From Lunularia cruciata (lineage: Eukaryota; Streptophyta; Marchantiopsida; Lunulariales; Lunulariaceae), in contig OX419762.1 in the NCBI GenBank assembly GCA_948567375.1, positions 47,287,034-47,351,033 on the forward strand: DNA of 64,000 nucleotides, in the 5' to 3' direction. The notes beneath the pieces are model-generated. The model searched no databases, was not told the origin of the DNA, and worked only from the letters and a program-made list of their open reading frames with translations. Position numbers and translations under genes: made by a program. Below are positions 22,030-34,929 of the stretch, one piece after another (position 1 is the stretch's first letter; each line of letters begins with the position of its first letter).

Positions 22030-23535
22030 GTAATTGATTGTTAAAGCTCTTACATGGTATGATGCTTGGGAACAATCAATGTTGATAGAAGGAAGAGAGG
22101 CCGCATGGATGGCCATGAAAGAAGGACCATTGAAGAACTTCCATGGATTATGCAAATGGCCCACACCCAACTATGGGAGTTGAAGTAGAAGAATAGTATA
22201 CAAGAGTATGTGGAGGCATTCCTTGATCTATATATTACAATAACCAACATGAGTCCAATAGAAGATATGGATAATTTCAAACAAGGATTAAAGGAGAAAA
22301 CTCACCAAGAAGTAATGGTACAAAACCCTTGCATAGTCTTTGAATCCATTGCTTGTAATCAAAGAATAGCAAGGGCGCTTGGAGGAGGTAAAGAGGTAGT
22401 TCCGGCTCAACATTATTGGGCCAAAACACAACTCTAGTAGACCAATCCCTTTGGAATTGGGCAACATTTGGTTGTAAGAATGAGAAGCACAATCACTCCA
22501 AGAAGAACAAGGATAGCTTGAAGGAAGAAGAGATTGGGTCCTACAAGGAGAAAGGACTCAAGCAAAACAACGTCATTGTTACAATTGTGGCCAAGTAGGG
22601 CACCTAGCCATCAATTGTCATACACCTAGATGCCCTTGGCCTCCATAAAGGCAATCTTTGAACAACATGGAGAGATGAATTGAAGAGGAGGAGGCAAAAA
22701 TCACATTAGAACATGAAGATCACCAATAAATGTACATTGCAGCCTTATTGGCTCCATGGAGAAGCAAAAAAGAACGGAAAGGAAGAAGACAAGTGTGCAA
22801 AGAGTGAGGAAGACAAACTCACAATTGATTATCATAAATGAAGTCCTAGAGGGCAATCAAATGAGAGTGTGATAAACCTTGGAGCAATAAAGAACTTCTT
22901 GTTTTGCTCTATTGCAATAAGGTTGGGGATAGATCTAGAGAAGGATGAGAATGAAGAAGTAGAATTACCCAATTTGCAGACAAAGAGGATTATATCATTA
23001 CTTGGAAAGGTAGCACTCTTTGTAGGAGAGTATTAGGAAGAAATTTAGTGGCAAGTGATATGGTTACCTCATTATGATGCAATCTTAAGTATGTTATGGA
23101 TGGAGCACAATCATCCCACGGTAGGTAAGAGAAAGAAAGTAGTGAGAACTCACTAGTGGAAGATCATTGGGAGTTAAAGAGTGAGCACAAAGGCAAGAAT
23201 AACCTCTTTATGTCATAGGGACAACATCTATTTGAAGACAATTAGATGTTTTATGGGCCTAATAAGAGAAGTCCAAAGTGCACAACTTGATGGATAAGTT
23301 TTTGAGAAATTGAAAGATGTGGTCAATGAGTTTAAGATGTCTTCTAGGACAACCTATCCCTATAGAGATTTCTATGTGCAGGTTATCCCTTCTTAGGCCA
23401 AGGAGCACAATTGCTCCAAGTAGAATGGGGATGTGTCAAAGAAAGGAGAGATGGAGTCCCACAAGGAGAAGGGGCTTGAGAAGAACAACAATGTTGTTAC
23501 AATTGTGGCCAACTTGCATAAATAATCAATAGTTG
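22030..23535 (+). pseudogene. gag and protease remnant of element B
   Basis: The gag core lies at about 22,040-22,400, and a zinc knuckle CX2CX4HX4C (CYNCGQVGHLAINC) at 22,577-22,618. A protease-like segment follows (about 22,865-23,100, NLGAIKNFLF...YDAILSMLWMEH), in which the expected catalytic D is N. Unusually, a second copy of the gag tail with a truncated knuckle (CYNCGQ then a stop region) recurs at about 23,385-23,530. Stops and phase changes are frequent. Confidence 0.78.
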
Positions 23536-23559
23536 TTGTGTGCCTTCTAAAGAGCTCTC

Positions 23560-26345
23560 AACCCTTAGGATTACCACCAAAAAGAAGAGTAGATCACAAA
23601 ATCAAAATAATTCTTGAGAAGACACCTCCATGTAAGGCCCCATATTGTCTATCACCTCATGAATTGGAGGAATGTAAGGCTCAAATTGAGGATATGCTAT
23701 AGAAAGGGTGTATCCAACCTAGTGTATCACCATATGGGGCTTTGGTCTTGTTTGTGAAGAAAAAGGACAGTATAATATGCATGTGCATTGACTATTGGGA
23801 TCTAAATCAACAAATAAAGAAGAATAAATACTCCTTATTCTTCACTAAACAAGTCATCTTGCATGGATGACTTGTTTGATCAACTTAATGGGGCAAGACA
23901 CTTCACCAAACTTGACCTACGAATTGGTTACAATCAAACCCGGATTGTAGAGGAAGATATCCATAAAATTACCTTTCAAACAAGGTATGGCCACTTTGAG
24001 TTCTTGGTGATGCCCTTTGGCGTCACCAACACATTGGCCACTTTCATGAGTTTAATGAATATATATTTCATCCATACTTGGATGAATCTATTATCATTTT
24101 CCTAGATTACATCCTTGTCTATAGTAGGATAATGATGGAATAAAAGCAACATTTGCAAGAAGTCATCTAGATTCTATGATAAAATCAATTGTATGCCAAA
24201 ATCTCAAAGTGCAAGTTTGGAAAGCCTGAAGTAGACTATTTGGGGCATAGAGTAAGTGCCAAGGGTATCTAACTATTAACAAATAAAAAAGAGGTCATTT
24301 AAAGATAGAGTGCTCCAAAGGACCAGACTCAGCTCAAGAGTTTCTTAGGATTGACAAGGGTATTGTCAATTTGTCAAGGACTTATCCAAGGTTGCATAAC
24401 CTCTAACATCACTACTTGGCAAGGAGAAGAAATGGATGTGGGGAATCACACAAGAATTGGCCTTTCAAGAATTGAAAGATGCATTACTACACACACCAAT
24501 CTTGAAAAGGTATGACCCACAATGGCTAATCAAGTTGGCTATAGATGCATCAAATGTAGCAATGGAAGCAATCTTACAACAAGAGTGGCATGATGGATGG
24601 CACCCAATTGCATATTTCTCCCATAAGCTATTACCAAAAAAATGCAACTATCACACCACCAAATGATAAGAGTTGGCCATTATCCTTGCCACCAAGAATT
24701 AGAAGCACTATCTTGGAGAGAAGGCATTTGTAGTGGAGATAAACCACAAACCTTTAGTCTATCTTGAGACATAAAAAGATCTAGCTCATCAATAGATTTG
24801 GTGTGTATAGTAGAGACAAAGATTCAACATGACAATCACATATGTGGAAGGTAAGAGGAAATTGGTAGATGCATTTACTCAAATGCCTATGATAAAAAAT
24901 CTGGTAGTAGAGGTCAAGATGAACCTAAAATTTTGGCCAAGGATTCTTGTTGCTACAAAAATTGATCCATAGATTGCAAAGGCTTGATCATCAAATGTTG
25001 TCATTAGTACCCAAGGACTCACTTTTTGTGATGGTAGGTTATGGATCCCAAATGACCCAAACATTAGAACCACCATCCTAACAAAATGTCATGATTCCAC
25101 CATTGCAGGTCTTGTTGGCATGGACAAGACTTTGGATGCAGCAAAATGCCATTACTATTGGCCCAAGATGAGCAATGATGTGATGGAATCTGTTTGAAGT
25201 TGCCTACTTTATCAATAGAATAAAGCTTCTAACAAAGCTCCCATGGGACTCTTTCAATCTCTTCCTACTCCCACACAACAATGGGAATAGGTAAGCATTG
25301 ATATAGTTTGTGAATTGCCTAAGACCTCCTCCGGATTTGACTCCATTGTAGTCTTTGTTGATCAGCTTGGCAAAATTATTCATGTGTGTCCTACCACCAA
25401 GGACTTGACTGCTCCACAATTAGCTCAATTGTACTTAGATGTAGTCTTTTCTTTCCATGGGCTATCTCAAGTGCTTATCATTGATAAAGGCACTCAATTC
25501 ACCAATTTGTTTTGGAGAACACTCTTTGAATTCTTCAAAACCAAATTGGCCATGTCCATGGCTTACCATCTACATACCAATGGACAAATAGAGTGTGCTA
25601 ATTACACTATTGAAAACATGCTCCAGGGCATCATCCTAGAGGAGCAAGAAAGGTGGGACACCTTATTCTCACTGGTGGAATTTGCATACAATAATTCAAT
25701 GAATGCATCCACACAAGCCACACCGTTCTTCCTCATGTATGGTGAGCATCCTTTTACACCTTTGAGCTTGATGAAGACCCACCCAATGGATACCAAGGTG
25801 GATGCCATCAACACTTTTGTTTCCAAAATCCAACAAGGAGTGGAGAACACCAAAAATAGGTTGTAGATCACCCAAAATTGACAAAAATAGTTTGCAGATG
25901 CACATTGTTGGCACCTGGAGTTTAATATTGGGATCAAGTATGGTTGTCAACAACCAACCTCATGTTACTTGGCCCTTGCAAGCTTAGACTTTGTTTTGTA
26001 GGGCCTTTTCCCATCCTTCATCAAATTGAAGTAGTGGCCTATCACCTGGAGCTACCACCACACATGAAGATCCATCCAATATTCCATGTGTCCTTAGTAT
26101 GCAAATATGCACCCCGACCACCACACTTTTCTTTTGTACAAGAAATTCAACCTTGTCCAACACTCATTGATGACACGGAGGAATATGAAGTCAAATGCAT
26201 TTTTCAAAAATGCATCCGTGGTATTTGCTATCCACTTGTGGAATATCTTGTACATTGGAAATGGTACCTACTATATGAGGCAACATGAGAGCCAATAGCC
26301 AACTTGACCAATGCACCAGTGTTATTGAAATCTTTTGAGCAATAG
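23560..26345 (+). pseudogene. pol remnant of element B
   Basis: Reverse transcriptase lies at about 23,640-24,170 (open part 23,863-24,105: [32 protein letters not shown], then FLDY in place of F/YxDD). RNase H follows at about 24,436-24,900, the integrase zinc region at about 25,085-25,220, the integrase core at 25,315-25,866 (open for 183 codons), and a chromodomain at about 26,165-26,330 (EYEVKCIFQK..., WEPIANL). RT through integrase are in one phase, and the chromodomain is in another after a shift near 25,870-25,945. The frame cannot yield a working polyprotein. Confidence 0.88.
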
Positions 26346-26385
26346 CTTCACAATGAGGATGTTGCATCTTAAAAGGGGAAAGGTT

Positions 26386-27137
26386 TGTAATACCAATAGC
26401 TAGTCACATTATCTAGAGGTGAAAATTGATTTGGTAACATCTAGCAAGATGTTAGGTATGATGTGCTAGGTAGATCAGATAGAAGTGTCACACAAATAGT
26501 ACTCTACTAAGAGATCAAGAGCCAAAAATAGCTTGAAAATGCAATACCAATAGCTAGGTATATGATCTAGAGGTGAAAATTAGATTGGTAATATTTGAAA
26601 AGATGTTATAGATAAGGGACTAAGTAGAATAAATAGAGGTATCACCAAGAGAGTATTTCTACTAATAGGGTAGGAGTTGAGAATAGCTTGAAAACTTCAA
26701 AGTTGATTTTGGAGGCCTAAATGAATGAATTAGGCCTCAAAAATGTCAAGGTTGCCTCCACCAACATAGGAAAGGCTAGCCTTCTTCTCTTCTTAGTTTG
26801 TCTCATTGAGAGCTTTCCAATAGTACCTTGTCCACATGATTTGGAGATTCCTACAAGAAAATATCTCTAAAGATTCCCTTTGGTCAAAAATGGTTTGACC
26901 AACCAGATAGGATCATAACTGACATGTTACCCATGCATACAACTAATCTAGGAGAAGAGCTTGCTAACATATCACCAATCCATATATCTGATCCAAGGGT
27001 GGAGCTTCCTTTAAGGGAGTCCCCTTTGCTATATATTACAATCAAGGTGCTCCTTTGGGGCATCAATGGATTGAATGTGAAGCTTGTGTTTCTTCTCTTA
27101 TGTTTCTCTTAAGGTCTCTTATCCTCAAAAGATTACA
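26386..27137 (+). repeat. 3' LTR of element B
   Basis: Begins TGTAATACC and ends GATTACA, with the same internal ~155 bp duplication as the 5' LTR. It is followed by ATTAG at 27,138-27,142. Confidence 0.93.
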
Positions 27138-27142
27138 ATTAG

Positions 27143-28900
27143 TCTCTAAATTGTATCTTTATCACTTCAAGCTTGGTTGGTAGGAGTAGATTGGTAGTAC
27201 CTACAAGTTTTAGCTCTAATAACTTTGGTGTATCCAATGGTGGTGCTATTATGAGTAGGAGTACCACTACAAGAGGTGATGTAATATTGGGGTTTATTCC
27301 CATGGTGGAGTTCTTCCAATGTTTTGAGGCAATACTACCAAGGAGTGTGGATTGACAAGCTAAGAAGCTTGCAAGAGTTCCTGGAAGGCTAAAGAGAGCT
27401 TATGTGAAGCATACACTTGCATGAGATGGCTGATAAGTTTCACTCAAGGAGTTATTGAGACTCAAGCAATTCAATTTGGTATGGGATCCTTGACAAAGAG
27501 TAGCAACATAGAGTACATGATGTTATGTTGGTACATGCTATCTCACCTACTTTGGCAGTGCTCTTTATTTTGGTTGAGCACATTCAACTCAACATGCTAG
27601 AGGAAAGAGTGATGATATCTAGATTTGGTACGGAGATCACATCCACAATTGTTACTCTTCTATAGTATAGTAGAGTGCATCACACCATGTTGGTTTTTGG
27701 GCATAGAGTGGACAACCCATATCTTACAAAGCAAGTGGAGGGCCTAATGTGGCTAAACCTCTACCTTCATTTTGGATCAGCAGCAACAAGTGAATGATGG
27801 TGTTGCTTGTTGGACTTGTGGTGGACCTCACCACAAGAGAGAGTGCACTCAAGGCAGTAGACATGATACATTTGGTGCATCACAACCAACATAGAGACAA
27901 TGTGACCTTTGCCACAAATTTGGTCACACCACTAATTGATACTTTGATCTTCACCCAGAGTTACGGAATGGTAGGACTACTATGGTAGGTGGTAGAAGAG
28001 CTCCATATCATGGAGGATGAGATGGTAGAGGATCCATACTCAATAGGGGCATAGTACTTGCATTTGCTTCTAATATAGCTATAATTACTCAAATTGAGCA
28101 TTTGGAGTAGAGATTGGCTAGCATGGCCATAACTCAAGGAGATCAGATTTGAGTGTTGAGGCTTCCACCTCTTATGCTGGTGATAGAGACAACTTGGAAT
28201 TTATGTGTGGAGTAGCATAAGTAGATGTATCTATCATAATGACTAGTAGAGAAATAACTTTTGTGGGAGGAAACATAAGTGCCAAATAGACGGCCTTATG
28301 GACATAACATCTTGTGAGGATGGAATATGGCACCAAGGTGTTCCCAACCAAGGAAATAAATGTGCATGAGCTATGGACTAAACCAATGTATGTAATATAA
28401 ATGAATTACAAAACTCATCCACTTGCACAAGATAGACTAGGACACTTAGACCCCCTATTGGAAACTAGAATCCTAATAGGAAGTATGAGGGAGTGAAGGC
28501 TATACAAGGATTCCAAAACTTTCATTTACAAGTTTGGACTTGTACACCTAAGGCCTCTAAGTTGAGTTTGAAAGTTGACACTACTCAAACTACATCCTCC
28601 AAAGGAACCACAATATGGGTATCATTTGAGAGATATGGAAAGAAACATGAGAGAAAAAATGGACACAAAGGATCTCCTTGATGCACACACTTGGTGGACG
28701 CAAGCTACATGAATTCCCCTATGATAGTACCATGGCTATACAACAAAGGTGCCTCAATGCCATAAAATGTACGCATGAAGGAGATCACGGAGGAGAGGTG
28801 ATCCCTACCAAACAAAGAATACAAAATAAAGCTAGATTAGAAATGTTGTTGAAAGCATTTGAGACATCTAATTGGACAACCACCAAATTAGGATAGATAT
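27143..28900 (+). pseudogene. Host repeat C, right part: retroelement gag remnant with zinc knuckles
   Basis: The first ~220 bases are colinear with 62,243-62,448. At about 27,807-27,845 the plus strand reads CWTCGGPHHKREC, a zinc-knuckle-like motif one residue shorter than canonical. At about 27,903-27,945 it reads CDLCHKFGHTTN followed by a stop and Y where W-C would be expected, then FDLHPELR. Both differences are G-to-A changes. The arrangement is that of a retrotransposon nucleocapsid. Beyond 28,020 only scattered retroelement-like fragments with stops are visible; the 28,678-28,896 frame is not recognised. I cannot assign the superfamily. Confidence 0.65.
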
Positions 28901-30770
28901 CCAAGGAAGCTCAAATGTCTTCAATCAATATCTCACAACCACTTGGAGTAGAAACTACATATTGGTTTAGAGACAAGTAAGAAGAAAGGGAGTTACAAAA
29001 TTATAAACAAATGGTGTGAGAGACTAGGTGTAGAAAAACATCCCCAATGGCAATGGTGCACACATTTGAGTATGCACGTTATTTCAGATGGATTTTCTCA
29101 TGTGTTGAAAAGTCATAATGTTCAAGCATATTATTCATTTGGAATGATAAAAAACAATCTTTGACACACACATTGTTACTTTAAATAATTGTTTGTCAAT
29201 TGGATACTCTTTCACTAATAAGCCAAAATATTCAAGCATGTAGTAGGTTTGTTCAACTTATCCAAAGACATGTAAAACCTTTTAGATTAGATCTTGCTAA
29301 GATAAGCAAAATAAACTCTTATAAAGATTTTTATCCTTGATTTTACACTTTAAGCTTCAAGATCATATAATAAATTAGTGATATACTATGGAATAATTTT
29401 TTATAAATATTATTTCTCCACTCCATTAGGGTCAACCTTAATCAAAATGAATGTTTTATTTGGTCCTAAATTTAATCAACAATGCATGTATTGCATTGAT
29501 TTGACCTTCTTTGCGGTTTAAAATAGTCAAATGTTAAACTCCCAACCCAAACAAGTCATGTATTAGTTTATGGTATTTAATCTAGTAAATTTTTATTTAT
29601 AAATTTAATCAGTAAATGTATATTATTTATGAATAATATCTTATATAATATACTTTAATTCAATATTTAACAAATCCTACTATAAGTTTACTAAAACTAA
29701 TAAGCAAAATTTTAGTACCACACACAAATATATAAAGTATATATGACAAAGTAACACAAACATAACAAATCTTGAAAGGATAAAAGTCAAGAGTTCCTTG
29801 ATATCTTAAGTAGATCTCATAATAATAACTTTTTAGATGATTTTCTTTATTGTCCATGTTAAAGTTATTATTGTTTTGTACATGTTAATTTTTGTTCAAT
29901 TAGGTTCAATTAGGTTTGTTCAATCATTCAATCTGGTGGCTTTGTAATGGACCAACAAAATAATGTTCTATTTCTAAAATGCTAAATTATTAAGTAAAAT
30001 TTAAATCTATCTATTATTTAATTACCCGAAAACATTTGTAGTTAATAATTATTTATATATTCATCACTATTCTAATGTATATCTAGATTTTATAAAAACT
30101 TCAAAATTCATCACTATAAACATCTATTTAGAAGTTATCTCAAGAAAAAAGTACTTATTCATGCATAGGCTATGTAGGCATGTCATCCTTTATTTGAAAA
30201 TGAAGAACGTTTCCTAACTTAACTATTAGAAGTCCTTTTTTTCTTTTACGAAATAATAATGATGAGAAATTATATTCTTACTCGTATATATTTATCAAAT
30301 CGATACATTTTTATTGAAGCATAGTCCTGTCGTATAATTATTTTTATCACTACCTTTTAGAAATAGAGGGTTACACGAGGATTTATATATCTTTTTCTTG
30401 AAAGCGTATATCAATATGTAGTATATTTGTACTAATGTTTCATATAATAAATCTATTAAAGGTGTATATTTAAAGCTTTATATCGATTATTCAATTTGAA
30501 AGCAAGTAGTTTTCTATCATTTTGAAAATGATTTTTTTCTAAAATCCTAAATATTTTTTATCTATAAATATAAATTAAAAAATCTAAATAATGAAATTCC
30601 TCATATTTTAGCAATATAAAACCTTTACTATTACTGTACTTGGAAATATTATTGTCATGTGACCTTTGCGTAGATCTTTTATTAACACCAACAAATTATA
30701 CCTAGAGTTTTCCGTTGATATCTAATATATTAGACTTTATAGAACCTTCTAGCCTCTTATCGGTTTGAAA
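28901..30770. other. AT-rich intergenic spacer
   Basis: Very AT-rich sequence with no reading frame longer than chance and no homology to other parts of the window. Composition changes sharply at about 30,770, where the CDKD gene region begins. Confidence 0.7.
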
Positions 30771-31603
30771 TCGACTAGAGTCAAAGAAGCGATTGACTTA
30801 CACCGTTCGAAACAACCCGTAGCAGGTAGAGCTGGGCGACTGGCTACGACTCACTCCTTATTCCAACCTAAACGGGCTACACCCAGTCATTCAGTGACCG
30901 TTTCTCAGGAGAAGAACAGCACTGCAGGAATCCAATGACATATCGATCCTATCGATCGATAAGTCTCACTATATTTTAACCATTTGGGTTTCTAATCCCT
31001 CGTAGCGATTTGAATTCATCAGACTGTTGAATTCTGGATGATCGTGAGGGAAAGAAAAGCAACGGTACAGTGGTCCGCCTTGATTCTTCACAGATTGAGG
31101 TTTTGGAGGAGAAAGAACATATAGAAATCTGTACGTTGAGGGTTTTGATCGTTGGACGAGCGCCATGGGGGTAATCGGGTGGGAGGAGGGGACGATGGAG
31201 GTGTTGGTTGCAGCGCAGCAAGAGACGAATATCGTGAGGGAGCAACGAAGAAGCTCACAAAGAAAGACAGTGGTTGCTGCTCCTTCCTGTGCAAACAGTA
31301 CTGCTGTTGTTGTTGTGCCCATGGCGGTGGCCGGAAGGTTGGAGAGTGGAATGTGAGAGAGAAGACCTAGGGTACCGAAGAAGAAGAAGAAGCAGAGGCA
31401 GGAGTTTTGAGCTGGTTGCTCTGAAGCTTGTTCACTCATGCCGAGGTTCGTGTCAAAGGAAGCAGGGGATTTTGTTTTGGTTTGGGTGGAGGTTACTGTT
31501 GCTAAGGTTTGTTCTGAGAATCAGGGTTTTGATCCACTGCCCTCGCTCTCCTTTCATCTAGGCTGGCTGACTGTAGCCTAATTGGTCGTTGCCAGCGGTG
31601 GCA
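30771..31603 (+). promoter_or_regulatory. Upstream region and probable 5' leader of the CDKD gene
   Basis: This is a balanced-composition region directly upstream of the kinase start. No TATA box was recognised. It contains ATGs before the main start: overlapping plus-strand frames of 72 and 63 codons begin at 31,152 and 31,165. If transcription starts upstream of them they would act as upstream open reading frames. A short (GAA)n tract lies at about 31,377-31,391. A 156-codon minus-strand frame (30,969-31,439) has no recognisable domain and is probably chance. Confidence 0.4.
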
Positions 31604-34600
31604 ATGGGGAAGAACAGCGGAGAAGGGCGGTATGTGAAGGGTACAACTCTTGGAGAGGGGACCTATGGAATTGTGTTCAAAGCTACTGATCGCCAGGTAT
31701 TTTCCCTACATGTGCTTTCTTTACTTCTTGTTGAACTAAAGGTCTTTAGAGGTGAAAGTAATCAAGTCGTCTACCGGAAAGAATGGCTTTTACCCTGAAA
31801 ACATCGGATTCTGCGATTTTATCATTAGAAACAAAATTCTTTATCAACGGTCTGAATTACCGTTTAGAATGCCCAAGGAAAGGTAGTTGTTTATCGATTC
31901 TCATTTGAATTTTGCTGCAGACCGGTCGCATAGTCGCGGTGAAGAAGATCCGACTGGGAAAATATAAGGAGGGTGTCAATGTGACAGCTCTAAGAGAGAT
32001 AAAGCTGTTGAAAGAGTTGAGGGATCCCAACATTATTGAGCTTGTCGATGTCTATCCTCATAAGAGGAATTTGCATCTTGTGTTCGAGTTTATGGAGAGC
32101 GACCTGGAGGCGGTGATTAGGGATCGTAACATCGTGCTCTCAGCTGGTGATATTAAGTCATATATGCAGATGACTTTGAAGGGTCTGGCCCATTGCCACA
32201 AAAAGTGGGTGCTTCACCGGTAATTTTCAGAAAACTGCTCTAATTCAATTTCTTTAAACCGGAGGCTTTCTCCTCCTGATAAGCTCGAAAGAAAGAGCCC
32301 GTTGAAGAACCGTAGTCCTGCAGTGACCTCACTTCACTGCAGTTTGTATCAAGTCCACGCGGTTAGAATCGCCACTCGTCAACTCGATCCAAGCTCGTGT
32401 AATATAACACAGTTTAAGGAGTAATTTGGTGCGTGACACCAAAGGATGAGTAGCGTGTTGTAAATCCCATTGTCCGCTCAAACTAAGGTTGTATACTTCT
32501 GATTGATAGTTAATCTCCAGCTCTTTAGGCGACAGGGTTTCTGTATAATTTAGGGATATCACTGATTGTAACCAAGAATTAAGTCTCACACTATTTGTAT
32601 GTCTGGACATCTCTGACAGAGATATGAAGCCCAACAATTTACTGATTGGAGTCGATGGCCAGCTCAAACTTGCTGATTTTGGTTTAGCACGTATATTCGG
32701 AAGCCCGGACCGCAGATTTACACATCAGGTAATTACCTCCATTGGCCCAGCACATGGTAAACAAACCTGTTGTGTGAAAGGATGGTGAATCGTGACCAAG
32801 TTACTTACAGAGTGTAAGCCTTTCATATCTTCCAATTGGTAGGTCTCAACCTGGTTGGATTTTCGTGAAATATGCTGTGTTGAGGATAGCCCTTCTTAGG
32901 ATCGGGCTAGATGGTTCTATCTAGTGTACTGACCAGTTGTTCCCAACTCCTATCAGGTGTTTGCTCGGTGGTATCGAGCACCCGAACTGTTGTTCGGAAG
33001 CAAACAATATGGAGCTGGTGTTGATATCTGGGCTGCTGCCTGCATTTTTGCTGAGCTCATGCTTAGACGCCCATTTTTGCAGGTTGGTTTTAATTGAAAG
33101 TCAGGCTTTGGCACTGAAGATTTTGCGGATACTTACAATCATCACACTAAACACACTGAAACCCTCTTTCCTTGCTTCCAAGTATCAGCCGTACATGGTA
33201 GCACATGGTGTGTAAGCTTATTTGCTGTTTAACAGTAATTGAACTTGTTCTGTCTCGGTTTTGACAGGGTTCCAGTGATATAGATCAACTCGGAAAGATC
33301 TTTGCATCTTTCGGTACTCCAAGAGAATCTCAGTGGCCAGACATGACTGCCTTACCAGATTATGTGGAATATCAATTTTGTCCCGCCCCGCCTTTGAGAT
33401 CCTTGTTCCCTATGGCAACAGAAGATTGTGTAGATCTTCTATCTAAAATGTTTGCATTCGACCCCAATGTAAGGATCACTGCCGCGCAGGCTTTAGAGCA
33501 CAGGTATGTACTGATTTTCAGCTTACTTAGTATCTAAGTATGCCCTCTCTCACCATTTGTTTAGCGTTTGTCTCGAGAAACGCCTAAGTTTCGTCGCCTA
33601 GTGGAAAGGTAGAGCTGATAGACGCTCCCAGTTGCGATAATGGGTTAAAAATCTCTGTTAATCATTTAGGGGTTGTGCGGTTCTTGTTCTCGTTTAAGCT
33701 TTGACTAGTATGGTCCTCAAAGCGGGAGATCTAACTTTCAAACGTTTGCCAGGTATTTTGTAACGGAACCGGCACCAACTAGGCCTCAATTGTTGAGACG
33801 ACCACCTCCTAGGCCGGTAGAGGGCCCTCCAAATCCCAAACCTTCGGAACTTATATCTCCTGGTGGACCCGTCGTTTTGTCTCCGCTGAGTAAAGCCGTT
33901 AGGCTATCGGCTATGCCGGGCGGAGATGTACATTCATTTGGAAGAGCAGACAGGGAGAATGGGAAAGATCCCGGTAGTGCAGGTCCTCTTGGGGGTACTC
34001 CGTTCACCGCCTCCAGGATACCAATGTCCATCGATGCTACACAGCTAGTCCGTCCTACTCTAAACAGGTGAGTTGATCTTCAAATGGCTGCATACAGATT
34101 GCCTCTCAAGATTTGGTGGAGCTTTCCTTGTCTTCAAAATGAGCGTGATCCTATTGCAAGCAGTTTGTGAAGCCAGCGAGACGTCTGGACTGTGTGGCTT
34201 TTCTTCTACACTGCATGGTTTTCAGTGATTTCTTGTAGTTTGCAACCCTGAGTTTGGCATGTTACCCTTCAATGATCTTAGACTACCTTCTTTGTGGTGC
34301 GGGAAAACTCTGTTGTTTCTGTCTCTCTGTCTCTCACTACCCTACACATTTTGCAGTAGATTGAATAGACCTACCCTTTGAAAGGTCACCACCCTTGTAC
34401 ATCCTAGGTGATTTCTCTCAATCTTCATTGAATTTCTGATCTCATCAGCGATACCTTGTAAGATAATGACTGGTTTCAAGAACACTGGTGTTCAAGTCGC
34501 ATTGTCTTCTGATCTTTTCTACAAGACCTCTTATGACTGATTACAGAAACAGTTTTGTTTAGAGTATATATGTCTATGAGTCACCGCCCGCGAATTTCTG

Positions 34601-34929
34601 CACGGAACTTCTAGCTACTTCTAGCTATATCAACAAGGCCAAGAGCCTGGAAGCAAGACTGTTTATTTTGTCCTTTATGTGCTAGAATACGCCGTCACCA
34701 TGCTAATCTAATCGAGTTCCTTCCCATCGTCTCTATCAAATTCGGGTTTCCCTTTGTGGGCTTCACAATTTCCCTTTGGTTCGCTCAGCGTATCAACAAC
34801 GATCAAGTGTAAAGTACTCCACTTCTTGAACCCTGATCCTATACTACCATACGCTTGGATGTGTGCAGTGTGGACAGGTCGCATCTGAAGAGGAAGCTCG
34901 ACATGGACTTGCTGTCTAATCAAGACTAG
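31604..34929 (+). CDS. CDKD: Cyclin-dependent kinase D (CDK-activating kinase catalytic subunit)
   Basis: Seven exons: 31,604-31,696, 31,921-32,219, 32,620-32,728, 32,957-33,082, 33,268-33,503, 33,753-34,067 and 34,869-34,929. All introns are GT-AG and phases join, giving 1239 nt and 412 residues. Visible motifs: glycine loop GEGTYG (17-22), ATP-binding K39 in VAVKK, the CDKD cyclin-binding helix NVTALRE (51-57, replacing PSTAIRE), catalytic HRDMKPNN (130-137), DFG (150-152), an activation loop with S159 and T165, and APE (175-177). The C-terminus ends in the CDKD-type basic segment [10 protein letters not shown]. Family members phosphorylate the T-loop of other CDKs and, with cyclin H and MAT1 in TFIIH, the RNA polymerase II tail. 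I chose ATG 31,604 because an in-frame upstream extension lacks an ATG. The gene appears intact. Confidence 0.95.

Larger units (their letters stand above)
20250..27137 (+). mobile_element. Degenerate Ty3/gypsy chromovirus B, full length
   Basis: A 6888 bp element. LTRs are 754 bp (20,250-21,003) and 752 bp (26,386-27,137), and exact target duplications ATTAG lie at 20,245-20,249 and 27,138-27,142. The primer site follows one base after the 5' LTR. Gag, protease, RT, RNase H, integrase and chromodomain remnants occur in that order. The family differs from A/D in LTR sequence and length. The unoccupied target can be read in the second copy of repeat C at 62,230-62,250. Confidence 0.95.

Noticed and set aside
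28678-28896. 72-codon frame at the end of the first TE nest as a small host gene.
   Set aside because: It lies in continuous retroelement-like sequence full of stops and has no recognisable features of its own.
30969-31439. 156-codon minus-strand frame opposite the CDKD leader.
   Set aside because: No recognisable domain, phenylalanine- and serine-rich composition typical of a chance frame, and position on the strand opposite a probable 5' leader.
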